Below, piece by piece: positions 20,696 to 31,370 of a stretch of 64,000 nucleotides of DNA. Source of the stretch: Hyposmocoma kahamanoa (lineage: Eukaryota; Arthropoda; Insecta; Lepidoptera; Cosmopterigidae). Under the pieces are notes generated by a model. It searched no databases. It saw only the letters and a program-made list of their open reading frames with translations, and was not told where the DNA came from. A program made the translations under genes and the position numbers. Every line of letters starts with the position of its first letter. Within the stretch, counting starts at the first letter, position 1. The stretch is taken from contig NW_020653900.1 of the NCBI RefSeq assembly GCF_003589595.1, positions 152,068-216,067 on the forward strand, given 5' to 3'.

Positions 20696-23600
20696 GTGAC
20701 GCTGTAATTTTACCAATCAATACGAATTGTTAGACATAAGGCGCCAGACAAAATAATAGTTGAAACAAAATGATGTAGTTTTGTATTGGTGATTGTAGAG
20801 CATAGGTTCCCAAACTTTTTGGACTGTGAGCCAAGATAAAAAGATATTCAACGCCCACCACAAAAATAATTGAAAACACGTATTTTTATACCTATTAACT
20901 TAACACCAAAAATCACAAAGAAAAAAAATTGTGCTGTAGTTTACGAAGATAATTATTATTATAATATAAATTATAATTCACTTTTTTTTTTAATGCGGTA
21001 ACACCCCCTTTACAGCATCAACGCCCCCCAATTGCTTCCGAGGTCCCTAGGACTCTCCAGAGCGCCCACTGGTGAGCGGTAGTGACCACTTTGGGAAACC
21101 ACGTTTTACAGATTATTCTACATCAATAGTAATTGATGTTGGTGGGTAAAAGAAACCTCCTAAAATACCGCGAAACAAAAACGTATTCTTTTATTTGGTA
21201 AACTTTGTTTAACACCTTTATTCACACTGATCTACTCAGAACCAAACAATCGGTTATGGGGGGTCAGGTATAAAAATAAAGCATCGACCAAACATTCTAC
21301 TCCAAGCAACGCAGCCGATCGCAGGTGTGACTTGGTGTTTATGAGCGTGCATTGCTTCGAATTTTCATGCAATATCACGGAATCCAGAACAGTCACCTGC
21401 GATCCGCTGCATCGTTACTTGAAATAACAACTTACAGGCAAAACTTTTTCGCAGGTTTGGAAACTTAACTAAACTGGAAGAGTTGAACTTGTCTACAAAC
21501 CGGTTAGCAGACGGAGCATGGAATATGAAGATTATAAGTACACTACCGACTCTCAGAGCCCTTGATTTGACTGACGTGTATTTGCCCAATTTCTGCAACC
21601 ATTTTAATAAAAGGTATTTTTTTATTAACTATAAATTCATTTCGTCGTTGCAATTTCAATTAAGAAGCCAATAGAATCGGACAAACGTTACACCACCACA
21701 CAAAGTATTATGTGGACCATGTTAGGTTCTTTGGATGTCAGCCTGCTACAAAACTCCGTATGACGTTCTGTCCAAACTATCTTTATTCATTAAACTTAAA
21801 GGGATGGATTGTAATCATTATACGTCATAGTCAGAAAATTAAAACATTGAACTCTTATTCAAAGTCAAAGAATCATTGATTCCATAGGTAAAATAAATTT
21901 ATACTTGATTATAACTAATGTAATTTTTTTAAGCTATTGCTAGTTCCCTGTGCTGACTTCCCTTAGAAGAACGATCTAGAAACTATGGAGATAAATGATA
22001 TGGAATATAATTTGAATCAAATTTGTGTGGAACATAGAGTCATGTCGTCTCTCCATACATCTTTATCTATAATCAATAAAAAATAGTTTGACTATCACGC
22101 GCAACGTAGGGTCCTACTCATTAGACGATCACGGCCTAAGAATATACGGGAATGTAACTGATAGGGGTGGAGAAGGCGAAGGAGGTTTGTCAGGAGCGTA
22201 GCAGGTGGAGGTCATAGTCTTTGCCTACTCTGCGGGAGATAGGCGTCAAAAAATATATATGCACTAACACCTAAACTAATTTCCATTTAAAATATTGTTT
22301 TGCAGCAAAAAATTTAATTTAATAACGGATGAAGTGGATAAAGCTGTGGAACCATTCAACGTGACGATTTTGGACCTCGAAGGAACAGGAATGTCAAGAC
22401 TTTGCTTCGCAGATTGGCCCTCACTGCGGGATCTCTACTTGTATAGAAACAATATTTCAGTTTTAGAGGTAAGATTTTAAATTCCAAAAATTCAACAACA
22501 CTTATTTTGTTAAATATGAATGTGGAGTTTTAACACAAGTCACGAATTTTCGGCAAAGGTATTGATTGATTCATGGTGAAGATGTGAAAAAGTAAGTGAC
22601 AAAATTATAAAAAACCAAATATGTAGAACCATGTTCAAGTAAAAGAAGTAGGTTAGGTGACATTACAAAGCAGAAGTAACTAAAAATTGCATCAAACATC
22701 AAACTGAAAAGCTATGGAACATTTAAGAAATGCATGCAGTCTGGAGTAATAACAGCACGCTTAAGCATCTTTTTAACATTGCAATGTTTACCTGCACCTG
22801 TTTTTTATTATTCTAGGTCAATCAATTACCGATTAACAAAACTGGATTGATGAGAGTATATTTGGATGGCAACCCTGTCCGTCGAGTTGAGTTTGATGAA
22901 AAGAACTATGAATTCTTGAAATCACGTACTAATGTAAGTAGAAACTGATATAGACGTCAAAAGTGACAAGCCTTGCAGTTCCGACTTGGGTGTTAACAAT
23001 TTCATTCAAGAGTTCATTCAATGAAGCATTACCACCATTACTGCCTTCCAGTCTTAAAGGGTAAAGGTGCTGGTGAAACGACAGGTACATTTTTTATTTC
23101 TCAGAGTGGCGGGCGCAGTGGCAGTGCCCCTCAGGTTTCTGCGATTTAAATCTTTGATTAGCACTGCACTTAACGTGGAGGCGTGACGCTTATCATCTGG
23201 CGCATTACTTGTTCGGTATCATATAAATACAATACTTATAAGAAGAAAAATGTGTTCAAAAACAAAATCATTTGATAGTGTCGTTTTAGAATAATTGCAG
23301 AAAATAATCGAATTCCCATAAATTTGGTACAATTCCCAAAAACAGTATTAAGGAAAATTATTGCTATTAATCGAAACATTTCCCCCTAAAAATATTTTAC
23401 TCTGTTTTAAAGAAAATTTTATAAGTTTTATCATTAGATACAGCGTTTCAAAGTTTCCGTCAAAAATAAAAAGTTTTTTCAAACTAATGGGTTTCCTTTC
23501 CACCCATTTTAGTAGAATCGTCCTTTATTACAGTGACCTTATATTCAATATCTCAATTTATGTTAGATGTTTGAAGGTTACTATTCCTTTTGATTTCATC

Positions 23601-26154
23601 TTAAGTGTAAACCAGCTTTCAACTTTTAAAGTTAAGAGAGTGAAGTATGCTTAAATATCATTGACCTACCATTGGTAAGTCAATGTTAAATATGCTAAAA
23701 AAACGACAATATCTCTTGTGACAACTTAGATCATAGACTCGTGTCATAAAATGGCATTATCGTCCAATCCTTACCATAATCTACTAACTTTAAAGCCAGC
23801 CTGAAGTTCAGAAATAAATTCAATTCCTATTTATTTTTGAATCCAATTCTGGACTTGAAACTTCTGCTAACTCCTTCCGTAGACCAGTTGAAAGAGCTAT
23901 AATCCCGGTTGGGCGAGAAAGTTGCTGGTTCGATCCAGCCGGTGCGAAAGATTTTTACTTTGTGTCAATAATAACAAAACTAGTTGAGTCTTTTCATAAC
24001 CAATATATGAATAAGATGGTTGCACAAAGCGTGATATTCAACAAAATAAATAACGTAGAGATTCGTTTTATATAATAGGATTGGCATTCAAGTTTGGTTG
24101 TTAGGCCCCTAATAGCAATTAGCAAACGGATATTTATTTGAGATTGAAAAGTACTTTATCTTCCAGTTTACAAGATTAGAAGTAATAATGAACTTCACAC
24201 TGGATTGCGACTGCCATGGCGCGTGGTTTGCGCGCGCAGCTCGTGACTATGTCATTACGGCTATACTAGCAGGCTGCAGTGACGGGACACCACTGACTAT
24301 TGTGCCACCAGAGCGGGTTGAATGTGACAAGTTTTCTTGTGAAGGTTAATTATTTCAGTCTTTCTACTTACATTCTTTAAGTTATTTTCTTTGGACTATG
24401 ATAAGAGGTTATACAAAAAGCTATTAAACAAGACTCTCAAAAGTCTGCAACGCGTAGATAGTTCCTCCAGTGTTGCAAATGTCCATGGCCGACAATAACC
24501 GTCTCCAAAGTGGTGGACCATTGTCATCATCACTTTCAAAGTGTTTGACAACGATAAAAGCATACCGGGGCAAATTCCTGTAGCAACAATTTAAAGAACC
24601 GGACCCCCAGGATTGAGGAGGAAATTGTCTGGGACATAATTAATTATTACTCTACAACGGATGCATTGTAGGCTGCATATGCCGCCGCTTGTGGAAGGAC
24701 AACATGACGCGAGCTAATTGCACGGCACGAGGGCTTCTTACGTTGCCGCGAGTACCAGCGCTAAAGGAAATAAACGCTAGCAACAACCTTATTGAGACCA
24801 TATATGCCCATGATCTGCCACAGACTCTCCAAGTAAGTCCCAAAGCCATTAGATTTAAAGAAACCAATCATGTAAGTAAAGATATAACTTAATTTGTACG
24901 TTCATAAGCATAATTACATGTTTATACGTTTCAGTCTCTTGATTTACGAAATAATCGTTTAGCACGATTAGACGAAGCTGTAGTGGTAGCTCTTTTCGAG
25001 ATACCAAACCGTGGTGTACAATTATCAGGCAATCCAATTATCTGTGACTGCGAGAACAAACCGTTTCTGGAGGCTCTCAGGGATCATCGAACTCAGGTAC
25101 TCATAGTTCTTTACTGAAATCTTATTATTACTTTATCAACATTTTGTGACCTTGTTAGAGCAACGGTAGTTTTGATTAGAGAGTTAGAAGGTTAACGCGG
25201 CTAAGCTTCAAACAAGATATCCACTTGAAGTTACTGGAAATCTTTAAAGTCCTCACTATTTTTATTTAGATAACAGGATGATATTTATTACTTAGCTTGA
25301 TAGATATGAAAATCTCATTATCAAATTAATGAAATGTAAGGAATGACTAGTGTATAACGGAGCTGCTGGAATTTCAGGTCGACGATTACAATAACGTCAC
25401 CTGTGCTGGAGACGGGAAAACTATGGATGAAGTGGATTTCGATGAATTGTGTGACGCTAAAAAGATTTTGCTAACTGTTACGTTAGCTGTAAGCGGAATG
25501 TTAATAGGTTTGGCAGCTCTTGTTGGTGCTCTGTATTGTCGATATGAGAAAACAATTAAGATATTTCTCTACGCGCGTGGCATTTGTTTATTCTGTATGG
25601 CTGAAGACGAACTTGACGCAGAACGCGAGTACGATGCGTTCGTTTCTTTCGCTCATGAAGATGAACAGTTTGTAATGGAAGAGCTAGTAGTATATTTAGA
25701 GAAGGAATATAAAATTTGTGTACACTACCGCGATTGGATAGTAGGTGATATGATTCCGACACAAATAACGCGGTCCGTTGAAAACTCTCGCAGAACTATA
25801 ATTGTATTATCGAAGAAGTTTGTAAAATCACTATGGGGACTACTAGAATTTAAAACGGCTCATTTCTGCGCACTGAGTGAAGGCAGGGTGCGGGTCATCG
25901 TGTTAGTTATAGACGACGTTACGGAAGATGACACCTTGGACTTGCAACTACGAGGTTACTTACTCACCAACACGTATCTGAAATGGGGAGATCCGTGGTT
26001 TTGGGATAAGCTGAAATATGCAATGCCACGTAAAGGAATGGTAGAGACAGAAACTGTACCAAGAACTTTAAGTGATTTATCGAATTTTAATAGGTCCAAT
26101 ATGTTGAGAATGGGAATAGAGTTGCCTGCCTTACCATCGCCTACTACTTGTTAA
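19981..26154 (+). CDS. Toll: Toll receptor (Toll-1-like), eight joined exons
   Basis: Single-pass receptor of the Toll family, expected at the plasma membrane, where it binds a Spaetzle-type cytokine and signals through MyD88 to NF-kB in immunity and/or development (family knowledge). Exons: 19981-20695, 21455-21613, 22306-22468, 22817-22933, 24167-24344, 24672-24832, 24935-25096, 25378-26154. All junctions are GT-AG and every phase matches, giving an open frame to TAA/TAA-adjacent stop at 26154. Using the 847-residue model with the candidate first exon: LRR ectodomain to about 440, LRRCT and LRRNT cysteine cluster about 435-500, more LRRs, second LRRCT about 570-615, transmembrane helix 619-642, TIR 673-806. 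TIR boxes are visible: YDAFVSFAHED, RDWIVGDMIP and WGDPWFWDKL. The ectodomain is shorter than that of Drosophila Toll (about 1100 residues in total). The 5' exon is not certain; the introns carry MITE and SINE fragments. Toll-1 class assignment rests on the TIR wording and the double cysteine cluster. Confidence 0.93.
20807..21105. mobile_element. hAT-like MITE, degenerate, in a Toll intron
   Basis: Imperfect inverted ends GGTTCCCAAACTTTTTGGAC and GACCACTTTGGGAAACC bound about 300 non-coding bases. GGTTCCCAAACT ends are common in hAT MITEs. No clean TSD. Confidence 0.5.
21455..21613 (+). CDS. Toll: Toll exon: LRR block
   Basis: Acceptor TTTTTCGCAG, donor AAAAG|GTATTT, phase 2 to phase 2, 53 codons' worth of sequence. 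It contains a canonical LRR (LTKLEELNLSTNRL) followed by LPTLRALDLTDVYL. Confidence 0.92.
21614..22305. other. Toll intron, mostly without features
   Basis: AT-rich. Around 22150-22255, GGAGGTTTGTCAGGAGCGTAG to GGGAGATAGGCG resembles the 3' end of a lepidopteran retroposon, but too little remains to name it. Confidence 0.4.
22306..22468 (+). CDS. Toll: Toll exon: LRR block
   Basis: Acceptor TTGTTTTGCAG, donor TTAGAG|GTAAGA. Phase 2 in, phase 0 out. LRR residues VTILDLEGTGM and LRDLYLYRNNISVLE are visible. Confidence 0.92.
22817..22933 (+). CDS. Toll: Toll exon: LRR preceding the cysteine cluster
   Basis: Acceptor TTATTCTAG, donor ACTAAT|GTAAGT, 39 codons in phase 0. It encodes LMRVYLDGNPVRRV, an LRR-like unit. 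Confidence 0.88.
23005..23228 (-). repeat. interspersed repeat family B, in a Toll intron
   Basis: Inverted, diverged copy from TCATTCAAGAGTTCATTC to ACTTGTTCGGTATCATAT. Confidence 0.7.
23661..23687. repeat. 27-bp palindrome built from the ends of the 1265-type MITE
   Basis: CATTGACCTACC and GGTAAGTCAATG are inverted around three bases. They are near-identical to the ends of the MITE at 1265-1550, as if only the termini were left. Confidence 0.5.
23690..23870. other. Toll intron, nothing recognised
   Basis: AT-rich bases between repeats; a 97-codon forward frame at 23361-23654 upstream has no domain and lies in the intron. Confidence 0.35.
23875..24005 (+). repeat. SINE family C-like, in a Toll intron
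   Basis: tRNA-like head with B box TGGTTCGATCCAGCC, followed by CAATAATAACAAAACTAGTTGAG, which parallels the family C body at 57966. Confidence 0.6.
24167..24344 (+). CDS. Toll: Toll exon: first LRRCT
   Basis: Acceptor TTATCTTCCAG, donor GTGAAG|GTTAAT, phase 0 in and phase 1 out. It encodes the C-terminal cap of the first LRR array: LDCDCHGAWF followed by later cysteines in LAGCSDG, VECDKFSCE. Confidence 0.9.
24672..24832 (+). CDS. Toll: Toll exon: LRRNT of the second LRR array
   Basis: Acceptor ATTGTAG, donor CTCCAA|GTAAGT, phase 1 in and phase 0 out. The cysteines in GCICRRLW and ANCTARG form an LRRNT cap, followed by the LRR ALKEINASNNLIETI. Directly after the first LRRCT this is the membrane-proximal cysteine cluster of Toll-1-class receptors. 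Confidence 0.92.
24935..25096 (+). CDS. Toll: Toll exon: LRR and second LRRCT
   Basis: Acceptor ATACGTTTCAG, donor ACTCAG|GTACTC, 54 codons in phase 0. It reads SLDLRNNRLARL and then the cap motif LSGNPIICDCENKPFLEAL. Confidence 0.93.
25378..26154 (+). CDS. Toll: Toll last exon: transmembrane and TIR domain
   Basis: Acceptor GAATTTCAG, 258 codons plus stop. It starts in the second LRRCT (NNVTCAGDG, DELCDAKK), then has a 24-residue hydrophobic helix from ILLTV to GALY, a basic stop-transfer segment (CRYEKTIK), and an intact TIR domain with all three conserved boxes. The box 2 proline (GDMIP) needed for adaptor signalling in the family is present. A 41-residue tail follows the TIR. Nothing in this exon is broken, so the receptor should be functional. 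Confidence 0.97.
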   Translation, partial: VDDYNNVTCAGDGKTMDEVDFDELCDAKKILLTVTLAVSGMLIGLAALVGALYCRYEKTIKIFLYARGICLFCMAEDELDAEREYDAFVSFAHEDEQFVMEELVVYLEKEYKICVHYRDWIVGDMIPTQITRSVENSRRTIIVLSKKFVKSLWGLLEFKTAHFCALSEGRVRVIVLVIDDVTEDDTLDLQLRGYLLTNTYLKWGDPWFWDKLKYAMPRKGMVETETVPRTLSDLSNFNRSNMLRMGIELPALPSPTTC

Positions 26155-26530
26155 TCTAAATCGATGATTGTCAAAGTGATCTCGACCTCCAGGAGTCCAC
26201 TCTAACCAAAAAGAAGTCTATGTCAGTGAAAAACACATGGGGTGTATGAGACGTCAATGGGATCCACGAGAGTGGAATTCGCGCCTGGTGGTAAGAGACA
26301 TGCATATCCATAACAGTTGTAGTGCCACTGACTGACACTGACTGACTCAGCGCCCGACACCCTGAAACAAATGTTGACAATTCTCACGTGCCTGTAATTT
26401 CACCAGCACCCTTATTCTTCTAAACCGGAACGCAGTAATGCTCACATTACTGCTTTGCGGCAGAAATGACAGAAATGCCTGGACGACCTCTTTCATAAGG
26501 AGCTCCAGTGCTACTAAATAAATAATTTTT
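26155..26530 (+). promoter_or_regulatory. putative Toll 3' UTR with poly(A) signal inside a repeat
   Basis: The stop codon is followed within 80 bases by a copy of an interspersed repeat (about 26230-26515, family B below). The first AATAAA after the stop is at 26517-26522, at the repeat's end; another is at 26777-26782. If the first is used, the transposon copy makes up most of the 3' UTR. This is inferred; no transcript data are available. Confidence 0.4.
26230..26515 (+). repeat. interspersed repeat family B, downstream of Toll
   Basis: From about the CGCGCCTGGTGGTAAGAGAC segment to AGGAGCTCCAGTGCTACT. It lies in the probable Toll 3' UTR. Confidence 0.75.
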
Positions 26531-27400
26531 ACTTTCCAAAAACTAAATAATCCATATTACACAAATAGTACCTACTCGTATGTGTATAATCAATGTCCTA
26601 AAATACCTGAATAGAATAAGATACCCTTTTGTTTTTAAGTGCCAAAATGTACAGGAATTCCAGTATATGGTTGAAATTCATATTTATTTAATGTAATTAA
26701 AGACCAAATTAGCTTTAAAAGTTTCTTATAACGTCATCCTTTCTTTCCTAATGATGCTATAAAGAAGTCATACCATAATAAATTTTAGGGCTCACAGGTC
26801 AAAGGTTAAGTAAGCCACGTTTCATCTTTTTTAGGCCGATCTATTCAGAGCCAAAGAAACGGTTAGAGGGTCAGGTATACATAGCGCATCGACTGTACTT
26901 ACCTGATATTTTCTTATTATGGACATGTAAATTACCTACGAAAACAAGAAACAAGGCATTCGTTTGAATAACTTGTACTATACCACAGTTAAACTTATCA
27001 AATTGAGTAACACAGTGCTGCCACCTTACGCATCGCGTACGCGTTTTCACATAGTTCGTTTTTACAGATTTTTGTTGAAGACAAATTTTATGAACTTCTT
27101 GGTCAAATATAGTATTAAAGTAATGTTGTATCTGAAAGAGGTATAATTTAACAAATTTAAATGCTAAACTACATCTATTTAATACATTTTATACCACATT
27201 TTTATCTTCGTCCTGAAAAATTACATATAAATCACATGCGAGGTATTCACTTTAAGACAACGATTTAAAGATAATTAATTTGTAAAATAATCCTTATAGG
27301 CACGTGGTTTACGAGAGAAAAAAGTATGGCAACCTGTGATCTGAATAATAAATAAAGCAGATGCAACTTATGATGCATAGCTTATGTATTTCTTTTTTTT
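26530..27400. other. no recognisable feature
   Basis: AT-rich; a 60-codon frame at 26964-27146 shows no domain. Confidence 0.4.
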
Positions 27401-27405
27401 TTACA

Positions 27406-27624
27406 AATAATAATAATAATAACGCACACACTCAACATAGCCCCGCACTAGGGAAACCCTGTGTCGCGGGTGCCATGGACACACACATAAACAACCACAA
27501 ATTACACCCAAACTCACGAGAGAAATAAATGTAGGTCATACAAATATTTCGCCCGGCCCGGGAATCGAACCTGGGACCTCTGCGTGGCAGTCCGGCATGG
27601 TAACCGTTCGGCCACGGAGGCAGT
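27406..27624 (-). repeat. SINE family A, full length
   Basis: Inverted, close to consensus, with (AAT)n tail at 27405 and head ending at GGAGGCAGTT. Confidence 0.92.
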
Positions 27625-27629
27625 TATAA

Positions 27630-28000
27630 ATGTAAGTGCGCATTTGACATCCGTTTCACCTGATGGCAAGTGACGATGAGGTCGACGATGGAGCATGCAC
27701 ACCTAAATAATGCCTATTCACTCTCGCCTTGAAAAGGTCCAAGTTGTAACGTTCAGGGAACAAGTCAGCAGGCAGCAGGGAATTCTACTCCATAGCCGTT
27801 CGCCATATGAATTCGCACGAAGCATAATGCTCCGTGGTATAATCCTGTAAAATACCGATAAGCAGGCAACTTTAAGGCGGCGTTCAAGGCTCTGCAGCTT
27901 TGCCTCTAATAATTTCCAGTCACCATAGATAACCTCCTAATAGATGCCGCATACAGGGCAACACACATCCGTGCAATTGATCATATGTAAAATTTTGCAA
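27630..28000 (-). pseudogene. non-LTR RT C-terminus and 3' end (family J)
   Basis: Reverse-strand translation: LLEAKLQSLERRLKVACLSV, FYRIIPRSIM, then LDLFKARVNRHYLGVHA, the end of a jockey/R1-like ORF2. Several frameshifts. Related fragments at 31990-32128 (-) and 56480-56850 (+). Confidence 0.7.
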
Positions 28001-28101
28001 AAATTCATCACTTAGTTTCGACCAAGTATCAGACCCGTGCGCGTCTCCTGATATTCCTGTATTGTGACATGTACCTGGTTTTGGTGAAACGAACTATAAA
28101 A

Positions 28102-28166
28102 ATGACTGTCTGTGCCGTGAAATGGTGTGGAAAATCATCTAGGACTAATGGAATCACGTTTCACCG
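28102..28166 (+). CDS. possible first exon of a THAP-domain gene or transposase
   Basis: ATG opens MTVCAVKWCGKSSRTNGITF plus H, then two bases of a split codon before a CCG|GTAACT donor. The C-x4-C start and the FH about 12 residues later are the beginning of a THAP zinc finger. At 28547 an acceptor (TTTGTTTTTAG) followed by GTTTCCTAAATGT would extend it in phase to FHRFPKC, exactly the THAP pattern FHxFPxx. That second segment then meets either a GTAAGT donor (at 28559) after 14 bases or a stop. No further exon was found. It could be a host gene start, or a relic of a P-type transposase like that at 6650. Confidence 0.4.
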
Positions 28167-28612
28167 GTAACTTATAACTACGTTATTTACAAGTTTGGCA
28201 TAGGTCAAATTAAAATGGCTAATACTAGAAAATTACGAAGGAAACTGATCTCTCGTTGATGTCTTTCTGACAGGTCTCTTTCTTATAATATGTTCTTATA
28301 ATTAAGCGTCTCTTTTTTGTCGAAGTCACGTGTAACACTAAGGTTGGGAAGATTTGAGCTTTCGTCACATCGATACTTTGCGTAAAGAGGAAATAAAGAA
28401 TTATTGTAATTTTTTATTTATTTACATACACTGTAATAATTATTATAATTTCATTATAATTTTACTCAATTATACATAATAGCAAACATTAAGAACTCGT
28501 GTAGTCTTGTTTGACAGTTGATTAAAATTTTAAATTTGTTTTTAGGTTTCCTAAATGTCGTAAGTAAATTGTTTTCTTACAATTCCTTTTTATCTAAATA
28601 TCCTCCTGCTGT

Positions 28613-28673
28613 CGTAAGTTAAGCGTCGTAATAATTTACATACATACTATGTAAATTATTGAATGACTTACGA
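28613..28673. repeat. imperfect palindrome
   Basis: TCGTAAGTTAAG...AATAATTTACATA is inverted at TATGTAAATTATT...ACTTACGA around a 5-base centre. Confidence 0.7.
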
Positions 28674-28679
28674 TTTCCA

Positions 28680-29447
28680 CTATGGGAGACAGGCGTGACG
28701 GTAGTACCCCAATGGGTAGGCAGAGCTTTGAATAAGACAAGCCCACTTTAACCGCGTTTAGCAAACGTTTTTATTAAAATTTTAGTATAATTTAGTGCAC
28801 TAAATAGTGAAAGGTTGCCAGATTGTCGCCTACATATAGGACACCATTAAATCGAGGCTCTCAGTTGGCTTTTACGATTTGCGCGGAATCATAAGCAGCT
28901 GATACATTCTATGCTTTTCTTTTGCTTCCAGATCAGCATGGAAGAATTAAATAATTTGCGTTACAATATTATCGTTTTTATTGACTAATCGGATGCAGAC
29001 TAGTAAAGGTTGCCCATCACTAGCTGTAAGTACGATTTCAGTGCATTTCTAGTTCGACCTTGAACTAGCGAATTAGAACGTCTTAATTGCATTCCCCGCG
29101 TCCCTTGCCTTCCTCCGAATTTGGTGAGCTCGGTTCAGTATACATTTTCAACAGGCGGCATCTATTAGGCGGATATCTATGCTAGTCACCTATAAGCCTC
29201 TTCGCCCGCTTGTCTATTGAATCCAAGGTAAGTAAACATTGAATCCAAAATAAGTGTAATTCCAGAAATAAATACTCATTGATTCTGAGTTTTCTTGACG
29301 ATCGATCTTGATTGACAAGGATTTCCATCTCGCCCTCAAATTCGGTTTGAGCCGATGCAAAAGCTTTACGTTGATGCAGTTAGAGCGAAAAAGATCGCCG
29401 ATGGGAAACACACTAGGTCTCTTTCACTCATATTATAATATGAATAT
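28680..29447. other. no recognisable feature
   Basis: No supported coding region or repeat. Confidence 0.4.
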
Positions 29448-29520
29448 CAGTGGCGAGGCGTTCATATAACTCGACTCCCACCACCGGCTTGCCTTAAATT
29501 TCCCACGTACTTCCAAAATA
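29448..29520 (+). mobile_element. hAT-type MITE, left-end fragment
   Basis: CAGTGGCGAGGCGTTCATATA and CCACCGGCTTGCCTTAAATT match the left end of the MITE at 13667-13888; the right end is missing. Confidence 0.7.
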
Positions 29521-29529
29521 CTGTACCAG

Positions 29530-30800
29530 ACTGCACGTATACGTAAATAAGACAAGTATAGTAAATTCATACAAACGTAGCAGGGCGGTTCGTATTGTCA
29601 AAAAAATATACCTTCGTAATTTCATTAAGAAAGAAGATGTCCATAATATTAGAACTAAGTCCAAACTAATGGTATCACGATTTCGTTTAACTAAGGCAAA
29701 CGACTCTTTTCTAGGGATTTGTATATTACGTTTTTAAAATTACAATAAGATTCCAGAGCATATATTAAAATTATACTTACATTAAAAGGATTTTAATTGT
29801 AAAGTCACATTACAAAATAGAAGACTACGGGTTAGATAAAGATGTACGGAAAGACGATATGGGTCTAAATTCTACACAAATTTAATCCAAAGTGTAAGTA
29901 TTCCATAGCATATATGTTTATTTGAAAAGAGCTATTCCTAGTTTCTTGCTCGCTTGCCTACGGCTACAGATTAATTAATAGTTACTACGTAATAGATACA
30001 TCACTCTCATACAAAATCGGAAATACCTACGCTATAATAGCCTAATAAATCTGACTTATGACACCTGGAGCTCAATACGAGGAAAAAGAAACCTAAGCAC
30101 GCGCTCTGATAGATGAAAATAACGTTGCCGCCGTGTGCAGTCGTGCGGAGCCGAATGCTTATAAATGAAAGACTTGTATGAGCGCTTGTGCCGACGTCGG
30201 TACACTCAGCGGTAGGCATTTATATTAACCTTGCACAAGAGATGGAGCCTTGCTACGGGTACAATTAAAATAATAATGCAACTCCTAGTAGTTGCTCCGA
30301 GCGAAGTGTCAGCATTTACACGCCGAACAGGTGGTGGGAGTTGCCCTACTTGCTTTTATTATACTATGCTTATAGCTACACTAAAACACACGCGAACTTT
30401 AGACAAGCAAAAATTTAGTTAAAACTAAACTAACTTGCATCTAAGGCCTCATCTTAAGGCTCATAGTATATACAGGCTCGAATGATTGGTTAACCTCAAC
30501 TTAAACTCAGTGATGCGAATACAAAACTGTACACACTTCAATCAACATTATATCTACAATTTAGTATTTAAATGTAACCTTTCAAGAAACATCAACTAAC
30601 ATAATTAACTAAACGAAATCTAGTACCGATTGAAAGCTAAGTATTTTACTCTAGACTTTAGAATTGCGATTTGTTTGAGAATTATTTTTTTTTATTTTTA
30701 TTAATGAGTGTACCTAAATGAAGGTAAATTAAGATTTCTGTAATTGTTTTAATGAGGGTATATTTTTTGATAATGAATAGAGATAGAAAAATATTTTTAT
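29530..30800. other. no recognisable gene; one short repeat
   Basis: 30307-30385 (CACGCCGAACAGGTGGTGGG to ATTATACTATG) is repeated with differences at 36930-37000. Otherwise nothing identified. Confidence 0.4.
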
Positions 30801-30803
30801 ATA

Positions 30804-31052
30804 CACTCCCGGACACATAAATCGAGCCATCTTGCATTTTGATTTTTCAAGTGCTAGAATAAAAAAAAAATTATTATCATTGAAAAAAGAGTTTTTCCCG
30901 GTTTCGCAAATTCATTTCAACAAAACATTTTGAAAATGACGTTTAGTTCACCAGCTTCAAACTTGAATTAGTTATTAATCAACCAAACACTATTTAAGCT
31001 AAAGACATTTAATATTGACAATGCAAAATGGCTCGAATTATGTGTCCGGGAG
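30804..31052. mobile_element. Tc1/mariner-type MITE
   Basis: About 37-bp inverted ends: left CACTCCCGGACACATAAAT, right CGAATTATGTGTCCGGGAG, the similarity including CGAGCCAT and the GCATTTT segment. TA dinucleotides flank both sides. 249 bp, non-coding. Confidence 0.82.
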
Positions 31053-31125
31053 TATATTTCTCGTAGATGGCGTAAACGTTAAAACAAAAAAAAGATCTGC
31101 ATCTGCAACAAGCACAAAGAAATTC

Positions 31126-31240
31126 GGTGACTTAGTTGGTATAGCGTATGGCACGGTTTGCTAGAAGACGTTGGTTCGAATCCAGCCGGATCGAATACAT
31201 TTTTCTAAGGAGTTTCCGTTTACATTTAACATTTTGCAAA
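31126..31240 (+). repeat. SINE family C head
   Basis: TAGTTGGTATAGCGTATGGC and B box TGGTTCGAATCCAGCC match the head at 57885-57950. Confidence 0.75.
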
Positions 31241-31370
31241 CAAAACGTTAGCCCATCAAATAGTTCAAACTTCTATAGTAAATACTCCGTCAAAAGAGAT
31301 AGAAAGAAATGAGAGAGATTTATTTGTAAGCATACGTGGTAAATACAATTTACATATTATTTAAGATTAG

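Noticed and set aside
20181..20699. Independent gene starting at the ATG at 20181
   Set aside because: The frame is open upstream to a good splice acceptor at 19981 and continues through a donor into further Toll exons.
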